From JACCRE01 sp049790855 (GTDB taxonomy: Bacteria; Planctomycetota; Planctomycetia; Planctomycetales; Planctomycetaceae): a stretch of DNA of 20,913 nt. Below, in pieces: positions 1-7,587 of this stretch (the first letter of the stretch is position 1; each line of letters starts with the position of its first letter). Both the position numbers and the translations under genes were made by a program. The stretch covers positions 1 through 20,913 of the forward strand of contig JBAQZJ010000536.1 of assembly GCA_049790855.1 (NCBI GenBank), in the 5' to 3' direction. The notes under the pieces were generated by a model. It searched no databases. It had not been told where the DNA came from and was given only the letters and a program-made list of their open reading frames with translations.

Positions 1-618
1 GTCCTGCAAGGAAGCATGGTCGACAATCCGCTCAGCCCGACGGGCGAGCGGCAGGCCGCCGCCGTCGCCGAGTTCCTAAAGAACGTGCCCGTCGCCGCCG
101 TCTATTGCAGTCGGTTGGCGCGAGCGATGCAGACGGCTGGTGCGATCGCCCGGCACCAGAATCTCGATCCGACGCCACTCGATGCGATCCATGAAATCGA
201 CGTCGGACAATGGGAAGGGCTGAGTTGGGCTGCGATTCAGGAGCGTCACCGCGATTCGTATGACGCATTCATCGCCAGCCCGGGCACGGTCGCCTATCTC
301 GGCGGCGAATCGTACGCCCACGTACTGACACGGGCCGAGCCGGTCTTCACCGCACTGCTGCAACGACATCTCGGGCAGACGATCGTGGTCGTCGCACATA
401 ACGTCGTCAACCGGGCCTATCTGGCACGTCTGCTGGGGCTGGACATCAACCTGGCGAAGAATATCGAGCAGACGAACACCTGCATCAACGTCATCGAATA
501 CGATGCAGAGAAGAACCGCGCAACGGTCGCGACGCTCAACGCCGCTTTTCACGTGCCGGGCGTTTTCGACCCACCCTACGATGATCTTCGATCCTCGATC
601 CTCTGCAAACCGGGGTAG
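1..618 (+). CDS. Histidine phosphatase family protein, 5' end cut off by window
   Basis: The frame is open from base 1 and ends at TAG 616-618. Family knowledge: histidine phosphatases (phosphoglycerate mutase-like, CobC-like) use an N-terminal RHG motif and a second His near the C-terminus. The first visible residues (VLQGS, then NPLSPTGERQA) match the segment that normally follows RHGxT, so the RHG motif and about 10-15 residues lie upstream of the window. The ATG at 16 is therefore an internal Met and not the start. Also visible are YCSRLARAMQTA (usual form SxLxRAxQTA), the acid-rich EIDVGQWEGL segment and the second catalytic His in VVAHNVVNRAYL. The substrate cannot be told; broad phosphatase, alpha-ribazole phosphatase and phosphoglycerate mutase-like roles are all possible. 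No signal peptide can be assessed. The spacer after it (619-764) has a hairpin but no T tract. Confidence 0.88.
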   Translation, partial: VLQGSMVDNPLSPTGERQAAAVAEFLKNVPVAAVYCSRLARAMQTAGAIARHQNLDPTPLDAIHEIDVGQWEGLSWAAIQERHRDSYDAFIASPGTVAYLGGESYAHVLTRAEPVFTALLQRHLGQTIVVVAHNVVNRAYLARLLGLDINLAKNIEQTNTCINVIEYDAEKNRATVATLNAAFHVPGVFDPPYDDLRSSILCKPG

Positions 619-657
619 GCGAAGTCGGAATCGATCGCTAGAATCCCGCCCCCCGCT

Positions 658-673
658 GCCGGGTCAACCCGGC
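658..673. other. Short GC-rich hairpin after the histidine phosphatase
   Basis: GCCGGG (658-663) and CCCGGC (668-673) flank a TCAA loop about 40 bases after the phosphatase stop. There is no T tract, so it is at best a weak transcript end or 3' stabiliser. The rest of 619-764 shows nothing else beyond a purine-rich ribosome-binding region before the next gene. Confidence 0.3.
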
Positions 674-764
674 CGGTTCGGCCGTCAGGCCGGACCATGG
701 CGCTCTCGTCGCGTCCCGCTTTCCCGATCATCTCAGCCGACCCGAGAAAGGACCTGGGCCGACC

Positions 765-1973
765 ATGCGCCGGTTCACGCCTGACAGGTTCGTTGCACTC
801 GTTCTCTGCGGAATCACCGCGGCGTCGTCGCCGGCGATTGCCCAGGAGGCAGGACGTGCGCGGGTCACTGCGACCGAAGCCGCTGCCGAACAACCGACCG
901 GCCAGGAGCCGCGTCCGACGGGCCAGGCCTTGCACAGGCCGCCGGACGATCCGCAGCTCGACCGGGTTCTCAACGACTGGTTTCAGAAGACCCGCGGGAT
1001 CAATAAGCTCCAGGGCGACCACCGGCGATACACCTATGAAGCGACCTTTCAGGTCGTGAAGGTTTCCGAAGGCAAGTTCTACTTCGAGGCACCCGACAAA
1101 GGCCGCATCGACCTCGAGCCGGTGGACGAGAAGTCGCTGAAGGACTCCGATCCGAACGCCGAGGGTGTCCAGATTCCCGAAGCCGGCCAGCAGAAGCTGT
1201 TCACGCTCAAGCCGGACCAGCCCGAGCAATGGGTCTGCGACGGCACGCAGATCATGCGCGTCGACAACGCCGCCAAGACCTACGAAGTCTCGACGATTCC
1301 GAAGGAGCATCGCGGCAAGAACATCATGGACGGTCCGCTGCCGTTCCTGTTCGGATTGCCGCCCGAAAAGGCCAAGCAGCGCTACGCCATGACGCTCCAG
1401 CCGCTGCCGCCCGAGCGGGGAGTCGTTTATCTCGTCGTCACCCCGCTGCTGAAGCAGGACGCGGCAAACTGGCAGCGGGCCGACGTGATGCTCGACGCCC
1501 GGACGTACCTGCCGACGGCCATCAAGCTGCTCGATCCGTCGGGAAATCGCGTGACGGTGTTCTCCTTCGGCGATCATCAGGCGAATAAGGTCAATCTGAT
1601 ATCGTGGATCGGTATCGGTGATCCGTTCAAACCGGCGTTGATCGGGTACAAACAAGTCCAGTCGGGAGCGCCGCAGCCGGTGCGTGTGGCCGAGAACGGC
1701 AAAGTCGAAGCCCTCACCGGCATGCCGGCGGTCGTCGGGCTGAGCCATTCCGATGCGCAGAAGACGCTGACCACCCGCGGTTTCGCTAAGGAGCAGATCA
1801 AGTTCGCGATGGATACGGCCCCGAGCAACGAGAAGCTCAAGTGGCACGTCAAATCGCAGCAGCCGGCTCCGAAGGCTGCGGTCCAGCCCGGCCAGACGAT
1901 CGTGCTGACGCTGTACGTCACCCAGCAGGATCTCGACAAAGAACGAGCCAGGAAAGCCCAAGCGGCGAACTGA
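765..1973 (+). CDS. Exported TIGR03009 (LolA-like) protein with C-terminal PASTA domain
   Basis: 402 residues. The start at ATG 765 is preceded by GAAAGGA about 12 bases upstream. Residues 1-26 look like a signal peptide (MRRF..., hydrophobic VALVLCGITAA, cleavage near AIAQ). A low-complexity linker leads to a domain at about 60-300 resembling the planctomycete TIGR03009 family: QGDHRRYTYEATFQVVK, GKFYFEAPDKGRIDLE, WVCDGTQIMRVD, DGPLPFLFG and MLDARTYLPTAIKLLDPSGN. The order of extracted lipid-sheet motifs (surface read-out, 'W..DG..i..yd', 'l.....P..i...d..G') looks LolA/LppX-like; that fold call is inference. Residues about 315-390 (MPAVVGLSHSDAQKTL, later QPAPKAAVQPGQTIVLTLYV) match a PASTA repeat, known from Ser/Thr kinases and penicillin-binding proteins that sense peptidoglycan. 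Probably periplasmic; the ligand is unknown. A strong terminator follows, so it is likely monocistronic. Confidence 0.88.
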   Translation: MRRFTPDRFVALVLCGITAASSPAIAQEAGRARVTATEAAAEQPTGQEPRPTGQALHRPPDDPQLDRVLNDWFQKTRGINKLQGDHRRYTYEATFQVVKVSEGKFYFEAPDKGRIDLEPVDEKSLKDSDPNAEGVQIPEAGQQKLFTLKPDQPEQWVCDGTQIMRVDNAAKTYEVSTIPKEHRGKNIMDGPLPFLFGLPPEKAKQRYAMTLQPLPPERGVVYLVVTPLLKQDAANWQRADVMLDARTYLPTAIKLLDPSGNRVTVFSFGDHQANKVNLISWIGIGDPFKPALIGYKQVQSGAPQPVRVAENGKVEALTGMPAVVGLSHSDAQKTLTTRGFAKEQIKFAMDTAPSNEKLKWHVKSQQPAPKAAVQPGQTIVLTLYVTQQDLDKERARKAQAAN

Positions 1974-1998
1974 CGACAGGCTCTCCTCGAACGTTTTC

Positions 1999-2031
1999 GA
2001 GCCGGCGGAGGCAACTCCGCCGGCTCGTTTT
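1999..2031 (+). terminator. Rho-independent terminator
   Basis: A 12-bp perfect stem (GAGCCGGCGGAG, 1999-2010, with CTCCGCCGGCTC, 2015-2026) carries a GCAA tetraloop and is followed by GTTTTC. It lies 26 bases after the TIGR03009-PASTA gene stop and should end that transcript. Confidence 0.85.
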
Positions 2032-2112
2032 CGTGGGGTCGCAAGAATGCGGCTTGAAAAGGAACTGTACGAAGCTTTAGGCTGGGTTCGTTGACGCGAC
2101 GGCGGGCCGGCT

Positions 2113-2637
2113 ATGAGTGAATCGACGAATCTTCAGACGGTCACGCCGACGGCGGTCGTCGCTGATCCTCCGACAGAAGCCGCCTCGATTCCCCCCGCCG
2201 AAGGTCAACCCCGCGACCTGCCGTCGCAGTCGATCGCGAAACCCGACGCTGCGACACGTTCGTCGGGCGTTTGGTCCTCGCTGTGGCTGACCGATCGCGA
2301 CGTCGCGGTGTTCACGGCACTGGCGATCCTCGTTCTCGTGCTGCTGGTCGCGCGCTGGGCACAACTGTCTGGCTGGGGCAGACACGAGATCGAGATCGAG
2401 CGTCTGACGCCGATCGCGCATGCACAGCAGCTCGATCTGAACGAAGTGACGTGGGTCGAACTTGTTCAATTCGAGGGCATCGGCGAATCTCTTGCCGTCC
2501 GAATCGTCGAAGACCGCGAGACGCATGGCCCTTTTCGCAGCGTCGACGACCTCGACCGCGTCAAGGGGATCGGCCCGAAGACGCTCGAGCGGCTGCGGCC
2601 GTATCTGACGGTCGAGACGGCGAACGAAGGGTTGTGA
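2113..2637 (+). CDS. Membrane-anchored ComEA-like helix-hairpin-helix protein
   Basis: 174 residues, ATG 2113 to TGA. Residues 1-55 are low-complexity, Pro/Thr/Ala-rich and probably cytoplasmic or disordered. Residues about 66-84 (VAVFTALAILVLVLLVARW) form one transmembrane helix. The C-terminal part (about 106-168) has a tandem helix-hairpin-helix of the ComEA type: LDLNEVTWVELVQFEGIGES, then GPFRSVDDLDRVKGIGPKTL, with the two GIG hairpins FEGIGES and VKGIGPK visible. In ComEA, such domains bind double-stranded DNA during uptake. Here the SLBB domain of larger ComEA forms is absent, so a role in DNA uptake is possible but not shown. No competence genes are adjacent. The gene sits between two terminators and so is probably transcribed alone; no convincing Shine-Dalgarno sequence precedes the ATG. 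Confidence 0.82.
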   Translation: MSESTNLQTVTPTAVVADPPTEAASIPPAEGQPRDLPSQSIAKPDAATRSSGVWSSLWLTDRDVAVFTALAILVLVLLVARWAQLSGWGRHEIEIERLTPIAHAQQLDLNEVTWVELVQFEGIGESLAVRIVEDRETHGPFRSVDDLDRVKGIGPKTLERLRPYLTVETANEGL

Positions 2638-2641
2638 AGAA

Positions 2642-2667
2642 CCCGGCGGGCGCAGCCGCCGGGCTTT
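2642..2667. terminator. Terminator-like hairpin between convergent genes, possibly bidirectional
   Basis: CCCGGCGG (2642-2649) pairs with CCGCCGGG (2656-2663) around a six-base loop. On the plus strand CTTTC follows; on the minus strand TTCTTC follows. It lies 4 bases after the HhH gene stop and 18 bases beyond the convergent DUF1080 gene stop, so it could serve both. The T tracts are short. Confidence 0.6.
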
Positions 2668-2685
2668 CATGAAGGCGACCGTCCG

Positions 2686-3675
2686 TCATTGGCTGTCCGA
2701 AACGATCCAGATGTTTCGGAAGTAGAGCGGGTTGCCGTGGTTCTGCACGAAGATCGGGCCTGGTCCCGGTCCTTCCGCCTGTGTTCCACCCGGCGTGCCG
2801 GCGGGCACTTCGACGTCGTCGTGAATGGTGACGCCGTTGTGTTTGACGGTCATGCGGGCCGGCGCCGTCTTCTTGCCGCCGTCGTCGAACTTCGCGGCGG
2901 TGAACTCGATGTCGTACGTCTGCCATTGAAGCGGCGGCAGGCACATATTCACCGACGGGGCGGCCGCCTTGTAGATGCCGCCGCATTCGTTGTCGGCGCC
3001 TTCCAGCCCGAACGAATCGAGCACCTGCACCTCGTAACGTCCCTGCTGATAAACGCCGCTGTTGCTGCGAGCCTGCCCGCGAGCGTGCGGCATGTACGAA
3101 AGCATGAACTCCAGGTGCAGCGTGTAGTCGCCGAATTTTTCGGCCGTGGTGAACGACTCGCGGAGGTTGTCGTTCTCGAACCGGGCGCCCGGCTCGAAGT
3201 TCTTCAGATCGGATTTCTGACCGCGAAAGAGCACGACCGCTCCTTCAGACGGGTCGGCTCCCAGTGTAGGGCTTTTGCGTTCGGTGCGTTGCAGTTCGCC
3301 GATCTCTTCGCCGTCGATCGCGATCGTCATTCGCCCTTCGCGAATGACGGCTCTCGCAGTCCCTTCGGGATTGGCGATGACGAGTTCCGCCCCATTTCGC
3401 TCGCCGGACGCTCGCACTTTGTCTTCGCCGTTCCAGCCGGCTCCGGGCAATCCGCCGGGGTAGCCGACGGCGTCGAACTTGCCTCCGCCGAGCGCGACGA
3501 CCTGAACCCCGTACTTCGCGTCTTCGCCGTCGCGACTGAGTGTTCCCGCATACTCGCCCTGAAACGCGAAGTCTTCGTCAACCTCATCGCGCGACAACGT
3601 CGCCTTTTTTTCCTGTGCAGTTGCGGACGCGGCGAACGCGACCGCCAGAAAGAGGACTGGAATCAGGCGGCTCAT
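2686..3675 (-). CDS. Secreted DUF1080 (3-keto-disaccharide hydrolase-like) protein
   Basis: 329 residues. The start is placed at the ATG whose first base is 3675, because it opens a clear signal peptide (MSRLIPVLFLAVAFAASATAQ) and has GGAG about 7-8 bases upstream; a longer reading from 3732 adds only an Arg-rich unlikely extension. The C-terminal half (about 145-329) is a DUF1080/PF06439 domain with the family signature: GAVVLFRGQ at its start, RSNSGVYQQGRYEVQVLDS, GGIYKAAAPSVNM, WQTYDIEF, MTVKHNGVTIHDDVEVP and PGPIFVQNHGNPLYFRNIWI. The fold is concanavalin/laminarinase-like, and some members cleave 3-keto-glycosides. The N-terminal region (about 30-140: FQGEYAGTL, YPGGLPGAGWNG, SPTLGADPSEGA) is a second small domain often found with DUF1080 in planctomycetes. 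Predicted exported, with a likely role in sugar or glycoside breakdown; the exact substrate is unknown. Confidence 0.9.
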   Translation of the reverse strand: MSRLIPVLFLAVAFAASATAQEKKATLSRDEVDEDFAFQGEYAGTLSRDGEDAKYGVQVVALGGGKFDAVGYPGGLPGAGWNGEDKVRASGERNGAELVIANPEGTARAVIREGRMTIAIDGEEIGELQRTERKSPTLGADPSEGAVVLFRGQKSDLKNFEPGARFENDNLRESFTTAEKFGDYTLHLEFMLSYMPHARGQARSNSGVYQQGRYEVQVLDSFGLEGADNECGGIYKAAAPSVNMCLPPLQWQTYDIEFTAAKFDDGGKKTAPARMTVKHNGVTIHDDVEVPAGTPGGTQAEGPGPGPIFVQNHGNPLYFRNIWIVSDSQ

Positions 3676-3917
3676 GAAGGCTCCTCGACGCAGGCTTGAA
3701 GGCAACCGCCGGTCTTCCGACGGCCTTGGCATTCTCGCGGTCCGATTCCGCTCGTTGCAACCCGCAGCGGGACGCCGTGGATGTGACGTGGGAAGATCGA
3801 GCAGCGAGGACGAAACGGAATCGGACGCCCTTCTCGCACCTCCACGACCCCTGTGGCCCCGGCCGCGCGGCTCTGATAAACTTCAGTGACGAAATCGACC
3901 ACCACCGAGGCTGCCCG

Positions 3918-5312
3918 ATGGGTCCGGACAAAAAAAAGATCGCCGCCGCCAGTTGGAAGCGCGGCTCGGAAGCGATGGCGAAGGAAGACTGGGATTTCGC
4001 GATCCTGATGCTCGGCCAGTGCGTCTCGCTGGTGCCGGACAACCTCATGTATCGCCAGGCGCTGCGCGGCGTCGAGTACCGCAAGTACGGCAACAACAAG
4101 TCGGGCGCGAAAATGTCCGGCGCGCGGCTGATGGGCGTCCGGACGATGATCAAGAAATCGCGGATGCAGAAGAACTGGGAGAACCTCGACCAAGAGGCCG
4201 AAAAAGGGTTGCAGGTCAATCCCTGGGACGCACAGCTCAACGCCGACGTCGCGGAGGCCTGCCGCGAGCGCGGGTTCGACGAGGTCGCCGTCTTCTCTTA
4301 CGAAAAGGCGCTGGAGAGCGACGCGAGCAACAAGGAGCTGCTCAAGTCGCTGGCCGAGTTGTACGAGGAGCGCGGCGAGTACGACAAGGCGATCGGCGTC
4401 TGGTCGAAGATCTCGAAACTCGATCCGAACGACCAGTCCCCCAACCGCAAGATCACCGACCTGCACACGATGAAGGTGACGCATCGCGGCGGATACGACG
4501 AGGCCCAAAGCGCCAAGCAGGTGCGTGCCCAGCCGCAAAATGCTTACGAGCAATACGCCCCGGCGACGGGGCGACAGCAGCAGGAATCGGTCGCCCCTGG
4601 GCAGAGCGCCGAAGCCGACTTGCAGCACGCGATCCGCAAAGATCCGGAGAACAAGGAGCTCCGCCAGAAGCTCGCCGACTACTACCGCCGCAACGACCGC
4701 CTCGAAGAGGCGATGACGCAGTTTCAGAAAGCGCTGGAACTGTCGGGCGGCGACCCGGCGCTTCGCGAGCAGTTGGAAGATACAGAACTCCAGCGGATGC
4801 GGAAGAACGTCGAGCTTGGCGTGGAAAAGCTCAAGAAGTCTCCCGAAGACGAGTCGCTTCGCCAGAAAGTCGCCGCGATCAAGACCGAGTTCCTCAAACG
4901 CGAGGTCGAGGTGTTCCAGTCGCGCGTCGATCGTTATCCCAAGGATCTTCAGCGAAAGTTCGACCTTGCCCAGCGGCTGATGAAGTTCAAGCGCTGGGAC
5001 CAGGCGATCCCGTTGCTGCAGGCGGCGACGGCGAACAACAAAATCGAAACGGAAGCCCGCGTGCTGCTGGGCGAATGCTTTCTCAGCGACAACAAGAAGC
5101 CGCTCGCGGCGCGGCAGTTCGAGACCGCGGTCAAGATTCTCAACCCGCACGAGCAGCCCGACCTGTTTCTGAAGTGTCACTACGTTCTCGGCCGGCTCGA
5201 CGAAGAGAAGGGCGACGGCGAGGCTGCAATGGGGCACTACACCGAGGTTCTCTCGCTCGACTACAACTACCGCGACACGCGAACGCGCATGGAGAAGCTG
5301 CAAGGGGGGTGA
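3918..5312 (+). CDS. Cytosolic tetratricopeptide-repeat protein
   Basis: 464 residues. The start is set at ATG 3918 because GAGG (3907-3910) sits at good spacing and the protein begins MGPDKKKIAAASWKRGSEAM; the frame is open to 3696, but the added residues are not protein-like. There is no signal peptide or transmembrane helix. TPR-type units are visible at about residues 13-45 (EAMAKEDWDFAILMLGQCVS), 98-160 (YEKALESDASNKELLKSLAE, YEERGEYDKAIGVWSKISKL), 220-290 (DLQHAIRKDPENKELRQKLA, MTQFQKALEL) and 350-455 (RWDQAIPLLQAATANNKIET, RQFETAVKIL, HYTEVLSLDYNY), with a charged helical stretch near 285-345. TPR proteins are assembly scaffolds; no catalytic domain is seen. It diverges from the DUF1080 gene across a 242-base region and is followed by a G-run-rich spacer. 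The specific role is unknown. Confidence 0.87.
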   Translation: MGPDKKKIAAASWKRGSEAMAKEDWDFAILMLGQCVSLVPDNLMYRQALRGVEYRKYGNNKSGAKMSGARLMGVRTMIKKSRMQKNWENLDQEAEKGLQVNPWDAQLNADVAEACRERGFDEVAVFSYEKALESDASNKELLKSLAELYEERGEYDKAIGVWSKISKLDPNDQSPNRKITDLHTMKVTHRGGYDEAQSAKQVRAQPQNAYEQYAPATGRQQQESVAPGQSAEADLQHAIRKDPENKELRQKLADYYRRNDRLEEAMTQFQKALELSGGDPALREQLEDTELQRMRKNVELGVEKLKKSPEDESLRQKVAAIKTEFLKREVEVFQSRVDRYPKDLQRKFDLAQRLMKFKRWDQAIPLLQAATANNKIETEARVLLGECFLSDNKKPLAARQFETAVKILNPHEQPDLFLKCHYVLGRLDEEKGDGEAAMGHYTEVLSLDYNYRDTRTRMEKLQGG

Positions 5313-5334
5313 GGATCGTGTGGCGAGGCGGGAA

Positions 5335-5383
5335 GGGGCGGCAGGGGATCGGGCGAGGGGGAGAGGGAGAGTGGGGGAGAGGG
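5335..5383 (+). other. G-run tract with two overlapping G-quadruplex motifs (plus strand)
   Basis: G runs at 5335-5338, 5344-5347, 5351-5353, 5357-5361, 5365-5367, 5373-5377 and 5381-5383 are separated by loops of 3-5 bases. This satisfies the usual G3+N1-7 rule twice. The tract lies just after the TPR gene stop and would be in the 3' tail of its mRNA. No conventional terminator is seen in 5313-5563. Confidence 0.6.
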
Positions 5384-5519
5384 TCCTGATCGCCCCTTTC
5401 AAGAGCAGGACTTCGTGAGCTGCCTCCGCCCTGCCGGTGCGGCCGCCGCAGGCGACGTCTCCCCGCCGAGACGCGCTCCCTCACAACACCTATCTCAAAA
5501 CGGGGGATCAGAGCCTTGT

Positions 5520-5559
5520 CCCTCGCTCTCCCCCTCCCCCGGTCCTCTTGTCCCCGCCC
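5520..5559 (-). other. C-run tract (G-quadruplex-prone on minus strand)
   Basis: C runs at 5520-5522, 5530-5534, 5536-5540, 5552-5555 and 5557-5559 make G runs on the minus strand, just after the GH15 gene stop. One loop is 11 bases, so the motif is near-canonical only. It mirrors the G-run tract at the other end of this 251-base convergent spacer. Between the two is only a weak hairpin (CGTCTC 5456-5461 with GAGACG 5468-5473). Confidence 0.5.
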
Positions 5560-5563
5560 GGCG

Positions 5564-7423
5564 TCACAATCCCGGCCGTCCTCCGCTGAGCGCCCGATCG
5601 AGATTGAAGGCGGCGCTGATCAGTCCGAGATGCGTCAGGGCTTGCGGGAAGTTGCCGAGCGCCTCACCGGACAAGCCCGTCTGTTCGGCGTAAAGGCCGA
5701 GGTGGTTCGAGTAGCCGAGCATCTGCTCGAACAACAGCCGGGCCTCGCGGAGTCGATGCGGATCGGTCCGGCCGGCCCGCGTCAGGGCTTCAACGAGCCA
5801 GAACGAGCACATGTTGAACGTGCCTTCCTCTCCGGGCAGACCATCGGGAGCAACCGACGGATCGTAGCGGTAGATCAATCCGTCTGCACCCAGACCGCCT
5901 GCGCGACGAGGACGGCGAATCGCGTCGACCGTCGCCAGCATCCTCGGGTCGTTCGGCGCCATGAAGAACACCAACGGCATCAGCAGCATCGAGGCGTCGA
6001 GCTGATCGCCTCCGAGCGTCTGCACGAAGGCCCCGCGTTCGGCGTTCCAGCCTTCTCGCATGACGGTCTCGTAAATCTCGTCGCGCGTCGCCAGCCAGCG
6101 CGACCGGTCGGCCGGAAACGATCGCTTGTCGGCGAGCCGCAGCGCGCGGTCGATCGCGACCCAGCAGAGCACCTTGGAAAAGACGAACGGCTGCCTGCCG
6201 CCGCGAACTTCCCAAATGCCCTCGTCGGGCTGCCGCCAATGATCGCAGACCCAGTTCGTCAGCGCCCGCAGGTCGGTCCAGGTGTCGTACCCCAGCGGCG
6301 AGCCGTATTTGTTGAACAGGTAAGCGGCGTCCATCAACTCGCCGTAGATATCGAGTTGAATCTGTCCGTGCGCACCGTTGCCGATGCGGACCGGCGGCGA
6401 ACACCGGTAGCCTTCCAGGTGCGGCAGCGTCTCTTCGGCGACGTCGGTCGTGCCGTCGATGCGGTACATCAAGTGCAGGGGTCGTTCGGCGTCGGGGGCC
6501 GCCATCTTGCATCGATCCTGCAGGAACTCCATGAAGGCCGCCGCTTCGTCGGTGAAGCCGATTCGCATCAGGGCGTAGATGGTGAACGCGGCGTCTCGGA
6601 CCCAGGTGTAGCGATAATCCCAGTTGCGAACGCCGCCGATGGCTTCGGGCAGAGAGCACGTCGGGGCGGCGATGATCGCACCGGTCGGTTCGTAGGTCAT
6701 CAGCTTCAGAATCAGGGCCGACCGTTGAACGAACTCTCGCCAGCGGCCGTGATAGGTACATTTCGACAGCCACCGATGCCAGTAATCGGCAGTGGCCCGG
6801 AACAGGAGTTCCGCCTCCTCCGGGCGGGAACAGGGACCGGCCGCCGTCGGACCGGCGGGACCGTCGGGATCGACGACGCACAGCATGAACACGGCCTGCT
6901 CGCCTTCCTTCAGGACGAACTCGGCCGAGACGCCGTTCTCGTCGCGAACGAGCGGAATCGTCGCCGAGAGGCTGAGCGACAGATTCGGGGTCTCGAACCG
7001 CGCGTCTTTCCCGTCGACGTCGACCTTGGGACGGACGCGGGCGTAGTCGAACGCCGGGTGGCACACCATGCGGAACTTCATCTGCCCGCGGACGACGCGA
7101 ACGCGCCGCACGAGCTGATCCGCCGCCTGAGCCTCGACGCCGATCGGCATGTAGTCTTCGATCTCACCAAGCCCGTCGGGATCGAGAAAGCGAGTGATGA
7201 GGATGTTGGTTTCAGGCCAGTAGAACTGCTTGTGGCGGACCTCTTCATCGGCGGAGGCGATGCGGAATCGACCGCCCTTCTCGTCGTCGAGAATCGCGGC
7301 GAAGACGCTCGGGCCGTCGAATCGCGGCAGGCATAACCAGTCGATCGACCCGTTCATGCCGACCAGCGCCGCCGTCCGGAGGTTCCCAATGACGCCGTAT
7401 CGTTCGATCGGCAGGTACGGCAT
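5564..7423 (-). CDS. Glycoside hydrolase family 15 protein (glucoamylase/trehalase-like)
   Basis: 619 residues, ATG at 7423 with GGGAG about 8 bases upstream. The N-terminal signature YLPIERYGVIGNLRTAALVG and GSIDWLCLPRFDGPSVFAAI is typical of the bacterial COG3387 group (glucan 1,4-alpha-glucosidase or trehalase). The catalytic (alpha/alpha)6 barrel is marked by AIGGVRNWDYRYTWVRDAAF (261-280), the general-acid region DEGIWEVRGGRQPFVFSKVL with Glu near 405, and the probable catalytic base in GEEGTFNMCSFWLVEAL (531-547). The length fits the family (about 600). No signal peptide, so it probably acts in the cytosol on alpha-glucosides such as trehalose or maltodextrin; sequence alone does not separate these. 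It lies downstream of msrAB on the same strand, but a 164-base spacer with a nested inverted repeat makes a shared transcript uncertain. Confidence 0.93.
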   Translation of the reverse strand: MPYLPIERYGVIGNLRTAALVGMNGSIDWLCLPRFDGPSVFAAILDDEKGGRFRIASADEEVRHKQFYWPETNILITRFLDPDGLGEIEDYMPIGVEAQAADQLVRRVRVVRGQMKFRMVCHPAFDYARVRPKVDVDGKDARFETPNLSLSLSATIPLVRDENGVSAEFVLKEGEQAVFMLCVVDPDGPAGPTAAGPCSRPEEAELLFRATADYWHRWLSKCTYHGRWREFVQRSALILKLMTYEPTGAIIAAPTCSLPEAIGGVRNWDYRYTWVRDAAFTIYALMRIGFTDEAAAFMEFLQDRCKMAAPDAERPLHLMYRIDGTTDVAEETLPHLEGYRCSPPVRIGNGAHGQIQLDIYGELMDAAYLFNKYGSPLGYDTWTDLRALTNWVCDHWRQPDEGIWEVRGGRQPFVFSKVLCWVAIDRALRLADKRSFPADRSRWLATRDEIYETVMREGWNAERGAFVQTLGGDQLDASMLLMPLVFFMAPNDPRMLATVDAIRRPRRAGGLGADGLIYRYDPSVAPDGLPGEEGTFNMCSFWLVEALTRAGRTDPHRLREARLLFEQMLGYSNHLGLYAEQTGLSGEALGNFPQALTHLGLISAAFNLDRALSGGRPGL

Positions 7424-7448
7424 GGTTCGCTCCCGTCTCGATGGATTT

Positions 7449-7501
7449 GGATTCCCCCGGCCATGCTAGCCGCGTCGTCAGAGTGCGGCTTGGGGGAATC
7501 C
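7449..7501. repeat. Nested inverted repeat upstream of the GH15 gene
   Basis: GGATTCCCCC (7449-7458) pairs with GGGGGAATCC (7492-7501), a perfect 10-bp arm. Inside it AGCCGC (7468-7473) pairs with GCGGCT (7485-7490). On the minus strand it lies 26 bases before the GH15 start codon and has no T tract after it, so an operator or 5'-leader structure is as likely as a terminator for msrB. Confidence 0.6.
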
Positions 7502-7587
7502 CGCGGGGCGGCGACAGGCAGCCTTGGCTGCTTGCGATTTCGCATCGCTCGCTGCACGGCGATGCCGCAAGCTTCTTCGAGAGCCTC

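Noticed and set aside
576..1961. A 461-codon minus-strand frame opposite the TIGR03009-PASTA gene
   Set aside because: No start signal or domain; the plus strand has signal peptide, domains, ribosome-binding site and terminator.
3672..5402. A 576-codon minus-strand frame opposite the TPR gene
   Set aside because: Leu/Arg/Val-rich mirror of TPR codons with no motif; the plus strand has repeated TPR signatures and a good ribosome-binding site.
5516..7336. A 606-codon plus-strand frame opposite the GH15 gene
   Set aside because: Shadow of the GH15 coding sequence; composition is typical of antisense frames in GC-rich DNA and no family is recognisable.
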